From the NCBI GenBank assembly GCA_913776245.1, contig CAJYLO010000017.1, positions 147,184-211,183 of the forward strand: a stretch of DNA of 64,000 nucleotides. Direction: 5' to 3'. Positions 44,484-53,471 of the stretch are shown here, in pieces. The translations under genes and the position numbers were made by a program. Under the pieces are notes generated by a model. That model was not told where the DNA came from. It did not search any database and saw only the letters and a program-made list of their open reading frames with translations. Position 1 is the first letter of the stretch; every line of letters starts with the position of its first letter. The stretch comes from an uncultured Chryseobacterium sp. (GTDB taxonomy: Bacteria; Bacteroidota; Bacteroidia; Flavobacteriales; Weeksellaceae).

Positions 44484-45203
44484 ATGAAAATAGCAACATT
44501 TAATATTGATTGGGCTAAAAAGTATAAATCTGAAAAAACAAAACCCCAAAAGACATTTTTCAAAATTGAAGATTTTCTTAATAAGCAAGATTTTGATTTT
44601 TTAATTCTTACAGAAGCAATTGATCTCAATTTAGAAAAATTTCCATTTAAATATTTTTCAGAAAACATTCCGGAACATATTGAACACGAGGAATTAAATT
44701 ATTCAAATTATCTGAATGGAGAAAAAGCTTTTCGCACAGCAATTTATTCAAAAACAAAAGCTGTAAAAAAATATGCTGTTGCTGATAGATATACAAACCT
44801 GGCATTAGAATTTGAAACAGAATTTGGAAATGTGGTATTTCTTGCAACAATAATAGGAACTTGGTTTTCTCAGAAGCTAAAATATGCAGAAGCAGAACTG
44901 AAAAATTTAATTGAAGATTCAAAAAAGATTATTCAACAAAATAAGAATCTGTTTATTGTTGGTGATTTGAATACTTCCTTCAAATTAAATGAAAAGAAAA
45001 TTCAAATCAATAAAAAAATTAGTGAATCAATTATAAACCTCTTTGAAGAATTGCATCTTTATAATGCTACTCAGAATATTGAAGAAAATGTAGATCATAT
45101 TATAGTTCCTCATTTTTTGAACAATAAAATCATTGAATCAAATTTCTTCATAGAAAAAGATGAATTAAGTGATCACAAAGGAATTTTTATAACATTACAA
45201 TAA
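44484..45203 (+). CDS. Endonuclease/exonuclease/phosphatase family protein
   Basis: A 239-aa EEP-fold hydrolase: TFNIDWAKKY, FLILTEAID, FIVGDLNTSFK, then VDHIIVPH and LSDHKGIFITL give the conserved Asn, Glu, Asp-x-Asn and Asp-His residues. No signal peptide. It is more AT-rich than the surrounding pathway genes and has no obvious role in pyrimidine breakdown, so it looks like an insertion into the cluster. DNA, RNA or phosphoester substrate cannot be told. Confidence 0.82.
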   Translation: MKIATFNIDWAKKYKSEKTKPQKTFFKIEDFLNKQDFDFLILTEAIDLNLEKFPFKYFSENIPEHIEHEELNYSNYLNGEKAFRTAIYSKTKAVKKYAVADRYTNLALEFETEFGNVVFLATIIGTWFSQKLKYAEAELKNLIEDSKKIIQQNKNLFIVGDLNTSFKLNEKKIQINKKISESIINLFEELHLYNATQNIEENVDHIIVPHFLNNKIIESNFFIEKDELSDHKGIFITLQ

Positions 45204-45259
45204 AATTTCAACGAACATTCCATCAGTAAATATCGAGATTTAATTTTAACATAAAACCA

Positions 45260-46504
45260 ATGAACATCAACGCTTCACGCCTCGAAAACTTCTTCACCGA
45301 AATGTCCAGAATCGGGAAAATCGGTGAAACAGGAACCAACAGACCTGCGCATTCTCCGGACGAAAAAAAAGCATTTGAACTCGCTTCATTGAGGATGAAG
45401 CAAGCAGGAATGACAACAAGAATTGACAACTTCGGGAATCTCATCGGAAGGTTAGAAGGTACTAACCCGGATTTGCCGGTTCTGATGGTTGGTTCACATC
45501 TGGATTCTCAGCCTTATGGCGGAAGATATGATGGTGTTGCCGGTGTTCTTTGTGCCATTGAAGCGGCTATTACAATGTATGAAAAAGGCCTTAGATCCGA
45601 ACGGACTTTAGAAATCATTTCATTTGCTGATGAAGAAGGGTGGCGTTTTAACAAAGGTTTATTTGGTTCGCGTGGAATCCTAGGAAGGCTGGAAGAAGGC
45701 GAATTGCAGAGAGCGGACGCTAACGGAATCACAAGAGAAAAGGCTCTTAAAGATTTCGGTTGTGATATTACAAAATTCAAAGAATCAGAATATAAAGAGG
45801 GAAGTATCTATTGCTATCTCGAACTTCACATTGAGCAAGGACCAGTTTTGGATATTCAGGAAAAACCAATTGCAGTCGTTTCCGGAATTTCCGGCCCGAT
45901 CTGGCTGACTGTTAAGCTGAAAGGAATGGCTGGACACGCCGGTTCTGTTCCGATGCCGATGCGAAAAGATGCTTTGGTTGGCGCTGCTGAAATTATTGTT
46001 GCACTTAACGAAATTGCCAATCAGGTTCCGGGAAATCCGACAGTCGGAACCTGTGGAACCATCAAGGTTTTTCCTGCTTCCAGAAATATCATTCCCGAAG
46101 AAGTAGAATTTACGCTGGATTTGCGTGACATCGATCTGGAAAGAAGAAACCGTTACGAAAAACAATTATTGGATAAAATCGATGAAATTTCCAAAAAACA
46201 CGGTTTGTCTTATGAAATTTCAGAAGACTGGAAATCGGAGCCGCGGTATTGTGCAGACTGGATCAAAGATATCATCCGGAATAATTGTGAAAAGATAGGT
46301 TTGGAAAATACACCGGAATTGATGAGTGGCCCTTTTCACGATGCTATGGCAATTTCTTACGCCTGTGACTACGGAATGATTTTCGTCCGCTGTAAAGACG
46401 GCATCAGCCATAATCCGCTGGAATATTCGTCTCCTGAAGATTTAGCAACAGGAGCTGAGGTTTTGTACGGAACTATTCTGGATATTTTGAAAATCGAAAA
46501 ATAA
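45260..46504 (+). CDS. M20-family N-carbamoyl amino acid amidohydrolase
   Basis: Zinc hydrolase of 414 aa of the allantoate amidohydrolase/hydantoinase-carbamoylase group: GSHLDSQPYGGRYDGVAG and SFADEEGWRFN hold metal ligands, LELHIEQGPVLD is the family signature, and LKGMAGHAGSVPMPMRKDA lies in the dimerisation lid. In this cluster it probably hydrolyses N-carbamoyl-beta-alanine, the same reaction as the nitrilase-type enzyme at 40684, or a related ureido compound taken up by the NCS1 carrier. Last gene of the cluster. Confidence 0.88.
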   Translation: MNINASRLENFFTEMSRIGKIGETGTNRPAHSPDEKKAFELASLRMKQAGMTTRIDNFGNLIGRLEGTNPDLPVLMVGSHLDSQPYGGRYDGVAGVLCAIEAAITMYEKGLRSERTLEIISFADEEGWRFNKGLFGSRGILGRLEEGELQRADANGITREKALKDFGCDITKFKESEYKEGSIYCYLELHIEQGPVLDIQEKPIAVVSGISGPIWLTVKLKGMAGHAGSVPMPMRKDALVGAAEIIVALNEIANQVPGNPTVGTCGTIKVFPASRNIIPEEVEFTLDLRDIDLERRNRYEKQLLDKIDEISKKHGLSYEISEDWKSEPRYCADWIKDIIRNNCEKIGLENTPELMSGPFHDAMAISYACDYGMIFVRCKDGISHNPLEYSSPEDLATGAEVLYGTILDILKIEK

Positions 46505-46569
46505 TATCTTACATCAATCTGTTTTAATCTTTAAAGTCCCTACATTTGGGGCTTTAATTTTTGAATACA

Positions 46570-47106
46570 ATGAAAATAACAGCATTTGCCGGAAGCAATT
46601 CCAGAGAATCCATTAATAAACAATTAGCAGAATACGCAGCTAAACAATTCACAGGTGCAGAAGTAGAAGTTCTTGATCTTAATGATTATGAAATGCCGAT
46701 CTTCAGTGTAGACCGGGAGAAACACGACGGAATCCCGACTTTAGCATTAAGATTTGCTGAAAAAATTGACGCTTCAGATTTGCTGATAATGTCTCTGGCA
46801 GAGTATAACAGTACGTACACAGCTGCTTTTAAGAATATTTTCGACTGGGTTTCCAGAATCAAGGACAGAAAACATTTTGGGGAGAAACCTGTATTTCTTT
46901 TGGCCACAGCGCCTGGTCCCGGTGGCGGCAAAAATGTGACAGCAGCCTTCCAGGCGAGAGCACCTTTTAGCGGTGCAAATATCTTGCAAAGCTTCATTTT
47001 ACCAAAGTTTAAAGAAAATTTTGATAATGAGAAAGGCATTGTAGATGAAGAGAAGAAAGCAGAATTTGAAGAAAAATTATCTGCTGTTAAAAACTTTTTC
47101 GGATAA
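46570..47106 (+). CDS. NADPH-dependent FMN reductase-like protein
   Basis: A 178-aa flavodoxin-like oxidoreductase: ITAFAGSNSRESINKQLA is the phosphate-binding loop, MSLAEYNSTYTAAFKN the conserved YNxxxxxxxKN segment, and LLATAPGPGGGKNVTAAF the isoalloxazine loop. Probably an NAD(P)H:quinone or FMN reductase. ATG 46570 preferred to TTG 46561. Not evidently tied to its neighbours. Confidence 0.87.
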   Translation: MKITAFAGSNSRESINKQLAEYAAKQFTGAEVEVLDLNDYEMPIFSVDREKHDGIPTLALRFAEKIDASDLLIMSLAEYNSTYTAAFKNIFDWVSRIKDRKHFGEKPVFLLATAPGPGGGKNVTAAFQARAPFSGANILQSFILPKFKENFDNEKGIVDEEKKAEFEEKLSAVKNFFG

Positions 47107-47110
47107 CATT

Positions 47111-47142
47111 TTGGAATATTATGTTTATAATGCTTAACTTTG
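47111..47142 (+). promoter_or_regulatory. Promoter of the purM leader
   Basis: TTG (47111-47113), 21 bases, TAACTTTG (47135-47142): exact Bacteroidota consensus. Transcription would begin near 47149, shortly before a 32-codon ORF and a terminator hairpin. Confidence 0.6.
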
Positions 47143-47158
47143 TCATCAAAGAAAGAAA

Positions 47159-47257
47159 ATGAAAATCATACAAGTTCATTTCCAGCCGCAACCTAATTCT
47201 TGCCAAAAGAATTACACAAGCGCCTCTGAACTTGTCAACAGGAATAACGGCCGATAA
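47159..47257 (+). CDS. Possible 32-aa leader peptide before purM
   Basis: MKIIQVHFQPQPNSCQKN opens a small frame about ten bases after the predicted transcription start; its stop codon overlaps the 5' arm of a terminator hairpin. It is rich in Gln, Asn and Pro. The arrangement resembles translation-controlled attenuation; Gln is a nitrogen donor in purine synthesis, but that link is speculative. Confidence 0.35.
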   Translation: MKIIQVHFQPQPNSCQKNYTSASELVNRNNGR

Positions 47258-47280
47258 TCTCTAAGATTGTCGGCTTTTTT
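47250..47280 (+). terminator. Intrinsic terminator/attenuator upstream of purM
   Basis: GCCGATAATCT, loop CTA, AGATTGTCGGC, then six T. It lies 110 bases before the purM start codon and could either end the upstream transcript or attenuate purM. Confidence 0.8.
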
Positions 47281-47330
47281 ATTGTCCAAAATTGGAAAAG
47301 TAAGTTTGAAATAAATCTAATGAATTCTAA

Positions 47331-47362
47331 GATTCTTTCAGGTGTCAAAGCCTGAAGGAATC
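47331..47362 (+). promoter_or_regulatory. Hairpin just before the purM start
   Basis: GATTC-T-TTCAGG, eight-base loop, CCTGAA-G-GAATC: an 11-bp stem with one mismatch, ending 27 bases before the purM ATG. It may influence translation of purM. Confidence 0.4.
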
Positions 47363-47389
47363 GAAAGAATCGCAATTCTGAAAGTAAAA

Positions 47390-48382
47390 ATGAGCAATAC
47401 CTATAAATCAGCCGGAGTAGATAAAGAAGAAGGTTACAAAACCGTTGATAAGATCAAAGCTGCCGTTGCTGAGACCCATAATAAAAATGTCCTTAACAAT
47501 CTTGGTAGCTTCGGTGCGTTTTATGAGATCGCAGGTTACAAAAATCCGGTTCTGGTTTCCGGCACAGATGGTGTTGGAACTAAACTGAAAGTCGCTTTGG
47601 ATTCCAAAAAATATGATTCAATAGGTGTTGATTGTTTTGCAATGTGTGCTAATGATATCCTATGTCATGGCGCAAAACCATTGTTTTTCTTAGATTATTT
47701 AGCGTGTGGGAAATTAGATTCTGACATCGCAGCAGAAATCGTTTTAGGAATGGTTAATGCCTGCAAGGATAACAACTGCGCTTTGATAGGTGGGGAAACT
47801 GCCGAAATGCCGGGGATGTATCAGCCGGGCGATTACGATGTGGCAGGATTCTGTGTCGGCATTGTTGAAAAAGAGCAGATCATTGATGGTTCCAAAATCA
47901 GGAGAGGAAACAGGATTATTGCAATTCCGAGTTCAGGATTCCATTCCAACGGATTTTCTTTGGTAAGAAAAATTTTCCCCGATTTTGAAGAAGAATTCGA
48001 AGGAAAACCATTATATGAGACTTTGTTGGTGCCGACCAGATTGTATTATAAAGATGTTCATAAAGTTCTGGAAGAAGTTCCTGTTTGCGGTATTGCGCAC
48101 ATCACGGGTGGAGGATTGTACGAGAACGTTCCGAGAATCATTCCAAACGGTTTATGTGCCAGCATCGATGCTTCAAAAATCAAAGTTCCAACTGTAATGC
48201 AGGAATTGGGAAAACGAGGAAACATCATAAGAGAAGAGATGTTCGGGACTTTCAATATGGGTGTGGGAATGGTATTGGTAACCGACGCTGAACATTCTGA
48301 AAAAATCCTTGATTTGCTGGAAGACGCTTATGAGATTGGAGAAATCACAGAAGGAAGCGAGAAAATTGATTTAAAATTTTAG
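47390..48382 (+). CDS. purM: Phosphoribosylformylglycinamidine cyclo-ligase
   Basis: AIR synthetase, fifth step of purine synthesis; 330 aa. YKSAGVDKEEGYKTVDKIK is the usual N-terminus, followed by ATP-site segments LVSGTDGVGTKLK, DCFAMCANDILCHGAKPLFFLDY, GGETAEMPGMY, and HITGGGLYENVPRI, FNMGVGMVLV. ATG 47390 chosen; a GTG 48 bases upstream would fuse hairpin sequence to the protein. Confidence 0.95.
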   Translation: MSNTYKSAGVDKEEGYKTVDKIKAAVAETHNKNVLNNLGSFGAFYEIAGYKNPVLVSGTDGVGTKLKVALDSKKYDSIGVDCFAMCANDILCHGAKPLFFLDYLACGKLDSDIAAEIVLGMVNACKDNNCALIGGETAEMPGMYQPGDYDVAGFCVGIVEKEQIIDGSKIRRGNRIIAIPSSGFHSNGFSLVRKIFPDFEEEFEGKPLYETLLVPTRLYYKDVHKVLEEVPVCGIAHITGGGLYENVPRIIPNGLCASIDASKIKVPTVMQELGKRGNIIREEMFGTFNMGVGMVLVTDAEHSEKILDLLEDAYEIGEITEGSEKIDLKF

Positions 48383-48391
48383 AAGCTTAAT

Positions 48392-48484
48392 CCCGCTATC
48401 CGCTATATCTTTTTTGTTTTACGACGATTTGTCATCAATAGAAATTGAAAAGAAAAACAAAAAAGGATGCCGCTACTATCGGGG
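48392..48484. repeat. Inverted repeat between purM and purN
   Basis: ATCTTTTTTGTTTT at 48407-48420 pairs with AAAACAAAAAAGGAT at 48454-48468, with partly matching CCCGCTAT/CTATCGGGG flanks. Terminator-like or a dispersed intergenic repeat; the rest of the 219-base spacer shows nothing else. Confidence 0.5.
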
Positions 48485-48601
48485 CTAGGTAAATATTATG
48501 GTTAAAAACTCTTTGCTGAGTAAAACGCCTTTGCGAACTTAAAGACATTGAGTATTAAAAAAAAGCTTTGCGGACTTTGCGTTTAAAAAGCATAGGATTA
48601 A

Positions 48602-49165
48602 ATGAAAAACTTAGTCATACTAATTTCAGGTTCAGGAACCAATTTGCAAAGAATCATTGACTGTATCGATAGCGGCGAAATCCGAAATGCAAAAGTGAAT
48701 CTAGTCATTGCAGACCGAGAATGTTTCGGATTGGAAAGGGCAACAAAACATAACATTCCGAATCTATTAATCAAGCGAGGAAAAGATTTCTATGATAATT
48801 TAGAAAAAGCCATTCCGGGGAATACGGATTTAATTGTTTTAGCTGGTTTTCTATCAATTCTAAAACCGGAATTTTGTGAGAAATGGAGCGGAAAGATTAT
48901 TAATATTCATCCGGCGTTGTTGCCAAAATTTGGAGGAAAAGGAATGTGGGGACATCACGTTCACGAGGCAGTAATTGAATCAGGCGAAAAAGAAAGTGGA
49001 GCAACAGTCCATTTTGTGACTTCCGGAATCGATGAAGGTGAGATTATCTTGCAAGGGAAATTTGATGTTGAAGAAAATGACTCAGCTGAAACATTAGCGC
49101 AAAAAGTTCATCAGATCGAATATGATATTTTCCCGAAAGCCATTGATTTGATTCTTAATAAATAA
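48602..49165 (+). CDS. purN: Phosphoribosylglycinamide formyltransferase
   Basis: GAR transformylase, third step of purine synthesis, using 10-formyl-tetrahydrofolate; 187 aa. LVILISGSGTNLQRIID is the phosphate-binding start; LAGFLSILKPEF and IINIHPALLPKFGGKGMWG hold the catalytic Asn and His; GATVHFVTSGIDEGEII has the conserved Asp region. Full length for the family. Confidence 0.95.
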   Translation: MKNLVILISGSGTNLQRIIDCIDSGEIRNAKVNLVIADRECFGLERATKHNIPNLLIKRGKDFYDNLEKAIPGNTDLIVLAGFLSILKPEFCEKWSGKIINIHPALLPKFGGKGMWGHHVHEAVIESGEKESGATVHFVTSGIDEGEIILQGKFDVEENDSAETLAQKVHQIEYDIFPKAIDLILNK

Positions 49166-49261
49166 ATTGATTTAGTTCAAGTGAAAATTGTTTTTTGATC
49201 CGTAAAGTATTTTTATATAATATTTTATGAATTTTAATTCAAATTAACTTTAATTTTTAAA

Positions 49262-49357
49262 ATGAATCTAAAAGCTCCGTTGGAGCAATCTAATAATAGA
49301 AATCCGGAGGTGAAAGAACCGGTAAATCACAGTTTGAAAAAAAGCTGTAAAAAGTAA
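49262..49357 (+). CDS. Possible 31-aa small ORF before purH
   Basis: MNLKAPLEQSNNRNPEVKEP begins a short basic frame ending 15 bases before purH; its fifth to eighth codons lie in a hairpin GCTCC-GTT-GGAGC (49272-49284). No family recognised. It could be a leader ORF like the one before purM or chance. Confidence 0.3.
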   Translation: MNLKAPLEQSNNRNPEVKEPVNHSLKKSCKK

Positions 49358-49372
49358 AATTGAAAGAAAAAA

Positions 49373-50890
49373 ATGAGTAAAAAGAGAGCACTTATCAGCG
49401 TATCTGATAAAAGCGGTTTGGTAGATTTTGCCAGATTTTTGGAAGCTAACGAGTACGAATTGATTTCCACAGGCGGTACTTTCAAACATCTGAAAGACGC
49501 TGGGCTCAATCCAATCCAAATTGATGAAGTAACGGATTTCCCGGAAATGCTGGACGGAAGAGTGAAAACCCTTCACCCAAAAGTCCACGGTGGATTATTA
49601 GCCGTTCGTTCAAACGAGGAACATATGAAAACAGTTCAGGAGTACGAAATCGGACTGATTGATATGGTCATCGTAAATCTTTATCCGTTTTTTGAAAACG
49701 TGAACAAAGCTATTTCTCTAGATGAAAAAGTAGAATTCATCGATATTGGCGGACCGTCTATGTTACGTTCTGCGGCTAAGAATTTCAATTCAGTGACCGT
49801 GTTGACAGATGTTAATGATTACGATGTCGTTCAAAATGAAATGTCAGAAAATGGCGATTCAACTATTGAAACCAGAAAAAAATTAGCTGGAAAAGTATTC
49901 AACCTTACCTCTGCTTATGATGCTGCAATTTCCAGTATGCTTTTGGATGAAGAATATCCAACTTATTTGAACGCTTCTTATAAAAAGGTTTCTGATTTGA
50001 GATATGGTGAAAATCCTCATCAATCTGCTGCTTATTATACCTCAACTTTCGAAAATGGCGCCATGAAAGATTTTGAGATTTTGGGCGGTAAAGAATTGTC
50101 TTTCAATAATCTTCGGGATATGGATTTGTGTTGGAAAGTGGTGAATGAGTTCAAAGAAGAAATGGCTTGTTGTGCAGTAAAACATTCCACGCCTTGTGGC
50201 GTTGCGGTTGGAAGTACAGCTTTGGAAACTTACACCAAAACTTTCGAGTGTGACCCGATTTCTATCTTCGGCGGAATTATCGGAATGAATTATAAGGTGG
50301 ATGCTGCAACAGCGGAGGAATTAAACAAAACGTTTCTTGAAATTGTTATGGCAACGGATTTTGATGAAGATGCTTTAGAAATTCTTAAAAAAAAGAAAAA
50401 CCTTAGAATCATCAAAATTAAAAATGCAGTTACCGACAAACAAGTCTGGGTAAAAATCGATGGCGGAATGCTGGTTCAGAATGCGGATGATCAATTTTCT
50501 GACGATATCAGATTAGTGACAGAAACGGCTCCGACTGAAGAACAGAGAAAAGCATTACTATTCTCTCAAAGAGTTGTTAAATATGTGAAATCCAATGCGA
50601 TTGTAGTTTCAAACGGCGTTCAGGCTATCGGAATCGGCGGCGGACAAGTGAACAGAATCTGGGCGACACAGCAAGCTGTTGAAAGAGCCAAAGAAAAATT
50701 CAATGGTGACTTGGTTTTGGCTTCGGATGCGTTTTTCCCTTTCAGAGATGTGGTGGATTTCTGTGCGCAGGAAGGCATCAAAGCGATTATCCAGCCTGGC
50801 GGAAGTATGAAGGACAATGATTCTATTCAAGCCGCGAACGAACATAAAATCCCGATGTTATTTACAGGAATGAGACATTTCCTGCATTGA
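49373..50890 (+). CDS. purH: Bifunctional AICAR formyltransferase/IMP cyclohydrolase
   Basis: Last two steps of IMP synthesis, 505 aa. N-terminal MGS-like cyclohydrolase ([48 protein letters not shown]), then the transformylase domain with [25 protein letters not shown] (catalytic Lys-His), [20 protein letters not shown] and [11 protein letters not shown]. The ending [11 protein letters not shown] is exact for the family. Co-directional with purN. Confidence 0.96.
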   Translation: MSKKRALISVSDKSGLVDFARFLEANEYELISTGGTFKHLKDAGLNPIQIDEVTDFPEMLDGRVKTLHPKVHGGLLAVRSNEEHMKTVQEYEIGLIDMVIVNLYPFFENVNKAISLDEKVEFIDIGGPSMLRSAAKNFNSVTVLTDVNDYDVVQNEMSENGDSTIETRKKLAGKVFNLTSAYDAAISSMLLDEEYPTYLNASYKKVSDLRYGENPHQSAAYYTSTFENGAMKDFEILGGKELSFNNLRDMDLCWKVVNEFKEEMACCAVKHSTPCGVAVGSTALETYTKTFECDPISIFGGIIGMNYKVDAATAEELNKTFLEIVMATDFDEDALEILKKKKNLRIIKIKNAVTDKQVWVKIDGGMLVQNADDQFSDDIRLVTETAPTEEQRKALLFSQRVVKYVKSNAIVVSNGVQAIGIGGGQVNRIWATQQAVERAKEKFNGDLVLASDAFFPFRDVVDFCAQEGIKAIIQPGGSMKDNDSIQAANEHKIPMLFTGMRHFLH

Positions 50891-50896
50891 TAAATT

Positions 50897-50982
50897 ACCA
50901 CAAAGTCACAAAAGTTTTGTTATCTCTCAGATTAAACCAAAGCTGAAATAGATTTAATATTTTCTTTTGTGACTTTTGTGGT
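50897..50982. repeat. Long inverted repeat after purH
   Basis: ACCACAAAGTCACAAAAG at 50897-50914 pairs with CTTTTGTGACTTTTGTGGT at 50964-50982, one base bulged. Dispersed repeat of this wording is usual in such genomes. The 310-base spacer to the PRODH gene otherwise holds the next terminator and AT-rich DNA with TACATTTG at 51177. Confidence 0.6.
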
Positions 50983-50995
50983 TCAAAATAATTAG

Positions 50996-51032
50996 CCCTT
51001 TTAGAGTTTAACTTCAAAAGGGTTTTCTTTTT
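50996..51032. terminator. Terminator downstream of purH
   Basis: CCCTTTT, 13-base loop, AAAAGGG, then a T-rich tail. Confidence 0.75.
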
Positions 51033-51200
51033 CATAATTAATAAAAATCAGTTGTTAAAATTATCATTAATTCTAATGATTTAAAGTTATGATGAAGTAT
51101 CGATTTTCTGAAGAATTAATTTTATATTTCTGACAAAATTTAGCTTTTAGATACGACTTAAAATTGAAATAATATTTACATTTGAGACCAAATTCCGGAT

Positions 51201-52364
51201 ATGAGTATTTTCAATGATACAAAGCTCGCATTTGCCGATAAAACGGATGCTCAGCTCAAAAAAGCCTATTGGATGTTCAAGGCGATTGAACAGCCTGCAG
51301 TGACCAATATTGGTGTTTCTCTTCTCAATTTTACAGTTAGGAACAATTTTCCGTTTGTGGACGGGATTGTCAAGCAAACTTTGTTCGAACAGTTCTGCGG
51401 TGGTGAAACCCGGGAAGAAAGTATGAAAGTAGTGAAACAGATGTTCAAACGTGGTGTTGGAAGTATCTTCGATTACTCGATTGAAGGCAAAGAAGAAGAA
51501 GAAGTCTTCGATGCGGTCTGCAAAGAAATCAAAGATATTGTAAGATTTTCTGTTGGAAATCCTGCAATTCCGTTTATTGTTTTCAAGCCAACGGCTTTCG
51601 GAAGGATTGATATTTATGAGGAAGTTGGAAAAGGAAAAGAGCTGACAACCAGCCAGAAAGAAGAATGGAATAAAGTAGTCCAGCGTTTTGATGAAGTCTG
51701 CCAACTTTGTTTCGAAAGCGATAAAAAAGTAATGGTAGATGCGGAAGAAACCTGGATGCAGGACGCGGCTGACCAGCTTTGCGAAGAAATGATGGAAAAG
51801 TACAATAAGGAAAAAGCCATCGTCTGGAACACCATCCAGATGTACAGAACCGGCCGGCTGGAATATATGAACGATCATCTGGAAAGAGCCAGAGCAAAGG
51901 GTTATTTCATTGGTTATAAGATTGTTCGTGGTGCTTATATGGAGAAGGAAAGAAAAAGAGCCGAAGAGCAAAATTATCCGGATCCCATCCAGCCCACCAA
52001 ACAAGCGACAGATGATAATTACAACGCCGGAATTGATTTTGTAATGGAACATCTGGACAAGGTTTCTGCATTTTTCGGAACGCACAATGAGATTTCGTCC
52101 GAATTAGTAATGGATAAAATGAAAGCGAAAGGTCTGGAACACGACAATCCGCATATCTATTTCGGGCAACTTTACGGGATGAGTGATAATATTACTTATT
52201 ATCTCGCCGACAAACATTACAATGTTGCTAAGTATCTTCCGTACGGACCTGTAAAAGATGTTGTTCCGTATCTCACTAGAAGAGCTCAGGAAAATACTTC
52301 AGTTGCCGGACAAACCGGTAGAGAATTAGGACTGATACAGAAAGAACTGAAAAGAAGAAAATAG
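51201..52364 (+). CDS. Proline dehydrogenase
   Basis: Single-domain flavoenzyme of 387 aa that oxidises proline to pyrroline-5-carboxylate. PRODH TIM-barrel motifs: IPFIVFKPTAFGR, VMVDAEETWMQDA, NTIQMYRTGRLEYM, GYKIVRGAYMEKER and the substrate-binding YLPYGPVKDVVPYLTRRAQEN near the end. The P5C dehydrogenase partner is a separate gene at 54270-55895, the split arrangement of Bacteroidota. A -7-like TACATTTG lies at 51177. A long reverse frame over this gene is a shadow. Confidence 0.94.
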   Translation: MSIFNDTKLAFADKTDAQLKKAYWMFKAIEQPAVTNIGVSLLNFTVRNNFPFVDGIVKQTLFEQFCGGETREESMKVVKQMFKRGVGSIFDYSIEGKEEEEVFDAVCKEIKDIVRFSVGNPAIPFIVFKPTAFGRIDIYEEVGKGKELTTSQKEEWNKVVQRFDEVCQLCFESDKKVMVDAEETWMQDAADQLCEEMMEKYNKEKAIVWNTIQMYRTGRLEYMNDHLERARAKGYFIGYKIVRGAYMEKERKRAEEQNYPDPIQPTKQATDDNYNAGIDFVMEHLDKVSAFFGTHNEISSELVMDKMKAKGLEHDNPHIYFGQLYGMSDNITYYLADKHYNVAKYLPYGPVKDVVPYLTRRAQENTSVAGQTGRELGLIQKELKRRK

Positions 52365-52370
52365 AAATAA

Positions 52371-52397
52371 AAAATCCGCTATGAAGCGGATTTTTTT
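52371..52397. terminator. Terminator after the proline dehydrogenase gene
   Basis: AAAATCCGCT, loop ATGA, AGCGGATTTTTTT. Placed between converging genes and usable from both sides. Confidence 0.88.
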
Positions 52398-52413
52398 ATA
52401 TAATTCAGTTTTA

Positions 52414-52857
52414 TTATTTCTTCTTCTCCGCTTTCACAGCCTGTCTAGCGAGCAACTTCCAGCCACTTTTAGTTTTTTGCCAAACGTACAAGATATCCAG
52501 GCTCACTTCGCCGGGTTCTTTTCCTAAGTCTGCAGTTTTGGCAAACAAATGATTTCGGACTATCGCGGTTTTATCTACAATTTGGATGGATTGATTGGTG
52601 TTTTCAATTGTCAAAAAGTTAGATTTTTTGCTGACCAGTTTTTCTACAAATTCCTTAGCATCATCAATATGTCCTCCAGAGTGTCCGTAAGTCAGCTCCG
52701 GTAAAATCAAAGATTCTAAAATGGCTTTATCACCGCTAATCATTGCTAATCTGAGCTTTTCAGACGCTTCGGCAACCGTTTGCTGGTCATTGTTTTTCTG
52801 TCCAAACATCATTGATACCGCTAAAAAACCGAATGTTAATAATAATTTCTTGATCAT
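52414..52857 (-). CDS. Exported NTF2-like (DUF4440) protein
   Basis: A 147-aa protein with signal peptide MIKKLLLTFGFLAVSMMFGQ, likely cut before KNN. The mature part is an NTF2/SnoaL-type cone fold: AEASEKLRLAMISGDKAILESL, LPELTYGHSGGHIDDAKEFVE, VRNHLFAKTADL, and LYVWQKTKSGWKLLARQAVK as the last strands. The fold is used by enzymes and binding proteins; function unknown. Confidence 0.85.
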   Translation of the reverse strand: MIKKLLLTFGFLAVSMMFGQKNNDQQTVAEASEKLRLAMISGDKAILESLILPELTYGHSGGHIDDAKEFVEKLVSKKSNFLTIENTNQSIQIVDKTAIVRNHLFAKTADLGKEPGEVSLDILYVWQKTKSGWKLLARQAVKAEKKK

Positions 52858-52947
52858 AATTACTTTAATATTTGAATCAAAGATAATGAACTTGATGATA
52901 ATAACTATTGAACTAATTTTTTATCTTTATTTTCTAAAATTTCAAAT

Positions 52948-53466
52948 TTGAATCCAATCCTTGATATCGTTGTCCGCTCGCTTGCCGTTTATTTTTTTAT
53001 GGTAATTGCCGTACGTGTTTTTGGGAAAAATCAATTGTCTCAGCTTAATGCGGGTGATGTGATTCTCTTGTTACTGATCAGTAATGCAGTTCAGAACGCA
53101 ATGGTTGGCTCCAACAGCAGTCTGGAAGGCGGAATTGTTGCTGCTTTGGTTTTGTTTGTTGCCAATTTCGTTCTGAAGAAATTTATTTTCAAGAATCAGA
53201 AAATCAAAGAATTGATAGAAGATCATCCTTACATATTGATAAAAGATGGAGTAGTGTATCCTGAAATACTGAGAAAGGTCCAGATCTCTGAGGACGAGCT
53301 GGAAGAAGCGGTACACGAACACGGCATTGAAAAAGTATCCGAAGTGAAATTAGCAATTCTGGAAGTGGACGGAAATATCAGTGTGATCTCGACGGATAAA
53401 ACCTCAGACCAAACGCATTATTCCAGACATAAAACCAAACTGAAAAGAAAATTCAGGAATCAATAA
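52948..53466 (+). CDS. DUF421 (YetF-like) membrane protein
   Basis: A 172-aa protein with three transmembrane segments (about 5-25, 36-50 and 60-80) and a C-terminal YetF/DUF421 domain with IKDGVVYPEILRKVQISEDELEEAVHEHGI and VSEVKLAILEVDGNISVIS. RVFGKNQLSQLNAGDVILLLLISN is the family core. No ATG lies between the in-frame stop at 52909 and the N-terminus, and MNPILDIVVRSLAVYFF is the usual start, so TTG 52948 is the start codon. Confidence 0.87.
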   Translation: MNPILDIVVRSLAVYFFMVIAVRVFGKNQLSQLNAGDVILLLLISNAVQNAMVGSNSSLEGGIVAALVLFVANFVLKKFIFKNQKIKELIEDHPYILIKDGVVYPEILRKVQISEDELEEAVHEHGIEKVSEVKLAILEVDGNISVISTDKTSDQTHYSRHKTKLKRKFRNQ

Positions 53467-53471
53467 AAATA

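Noticed and set aside
51147-52085. Long reverse-strand reading frame of 312 codons
   Set aside because: It is the antisense of the proline dehydrogenase gene, is rich in Phe, His and Cys without domain logic, and has no start context.
52721-52951. Forward frame of 76 codons before DUF421
   Set aside because: Mostly antisense of the NTF2-like gene, including its signal peptide; only the last 21 codons lie in free DNA.
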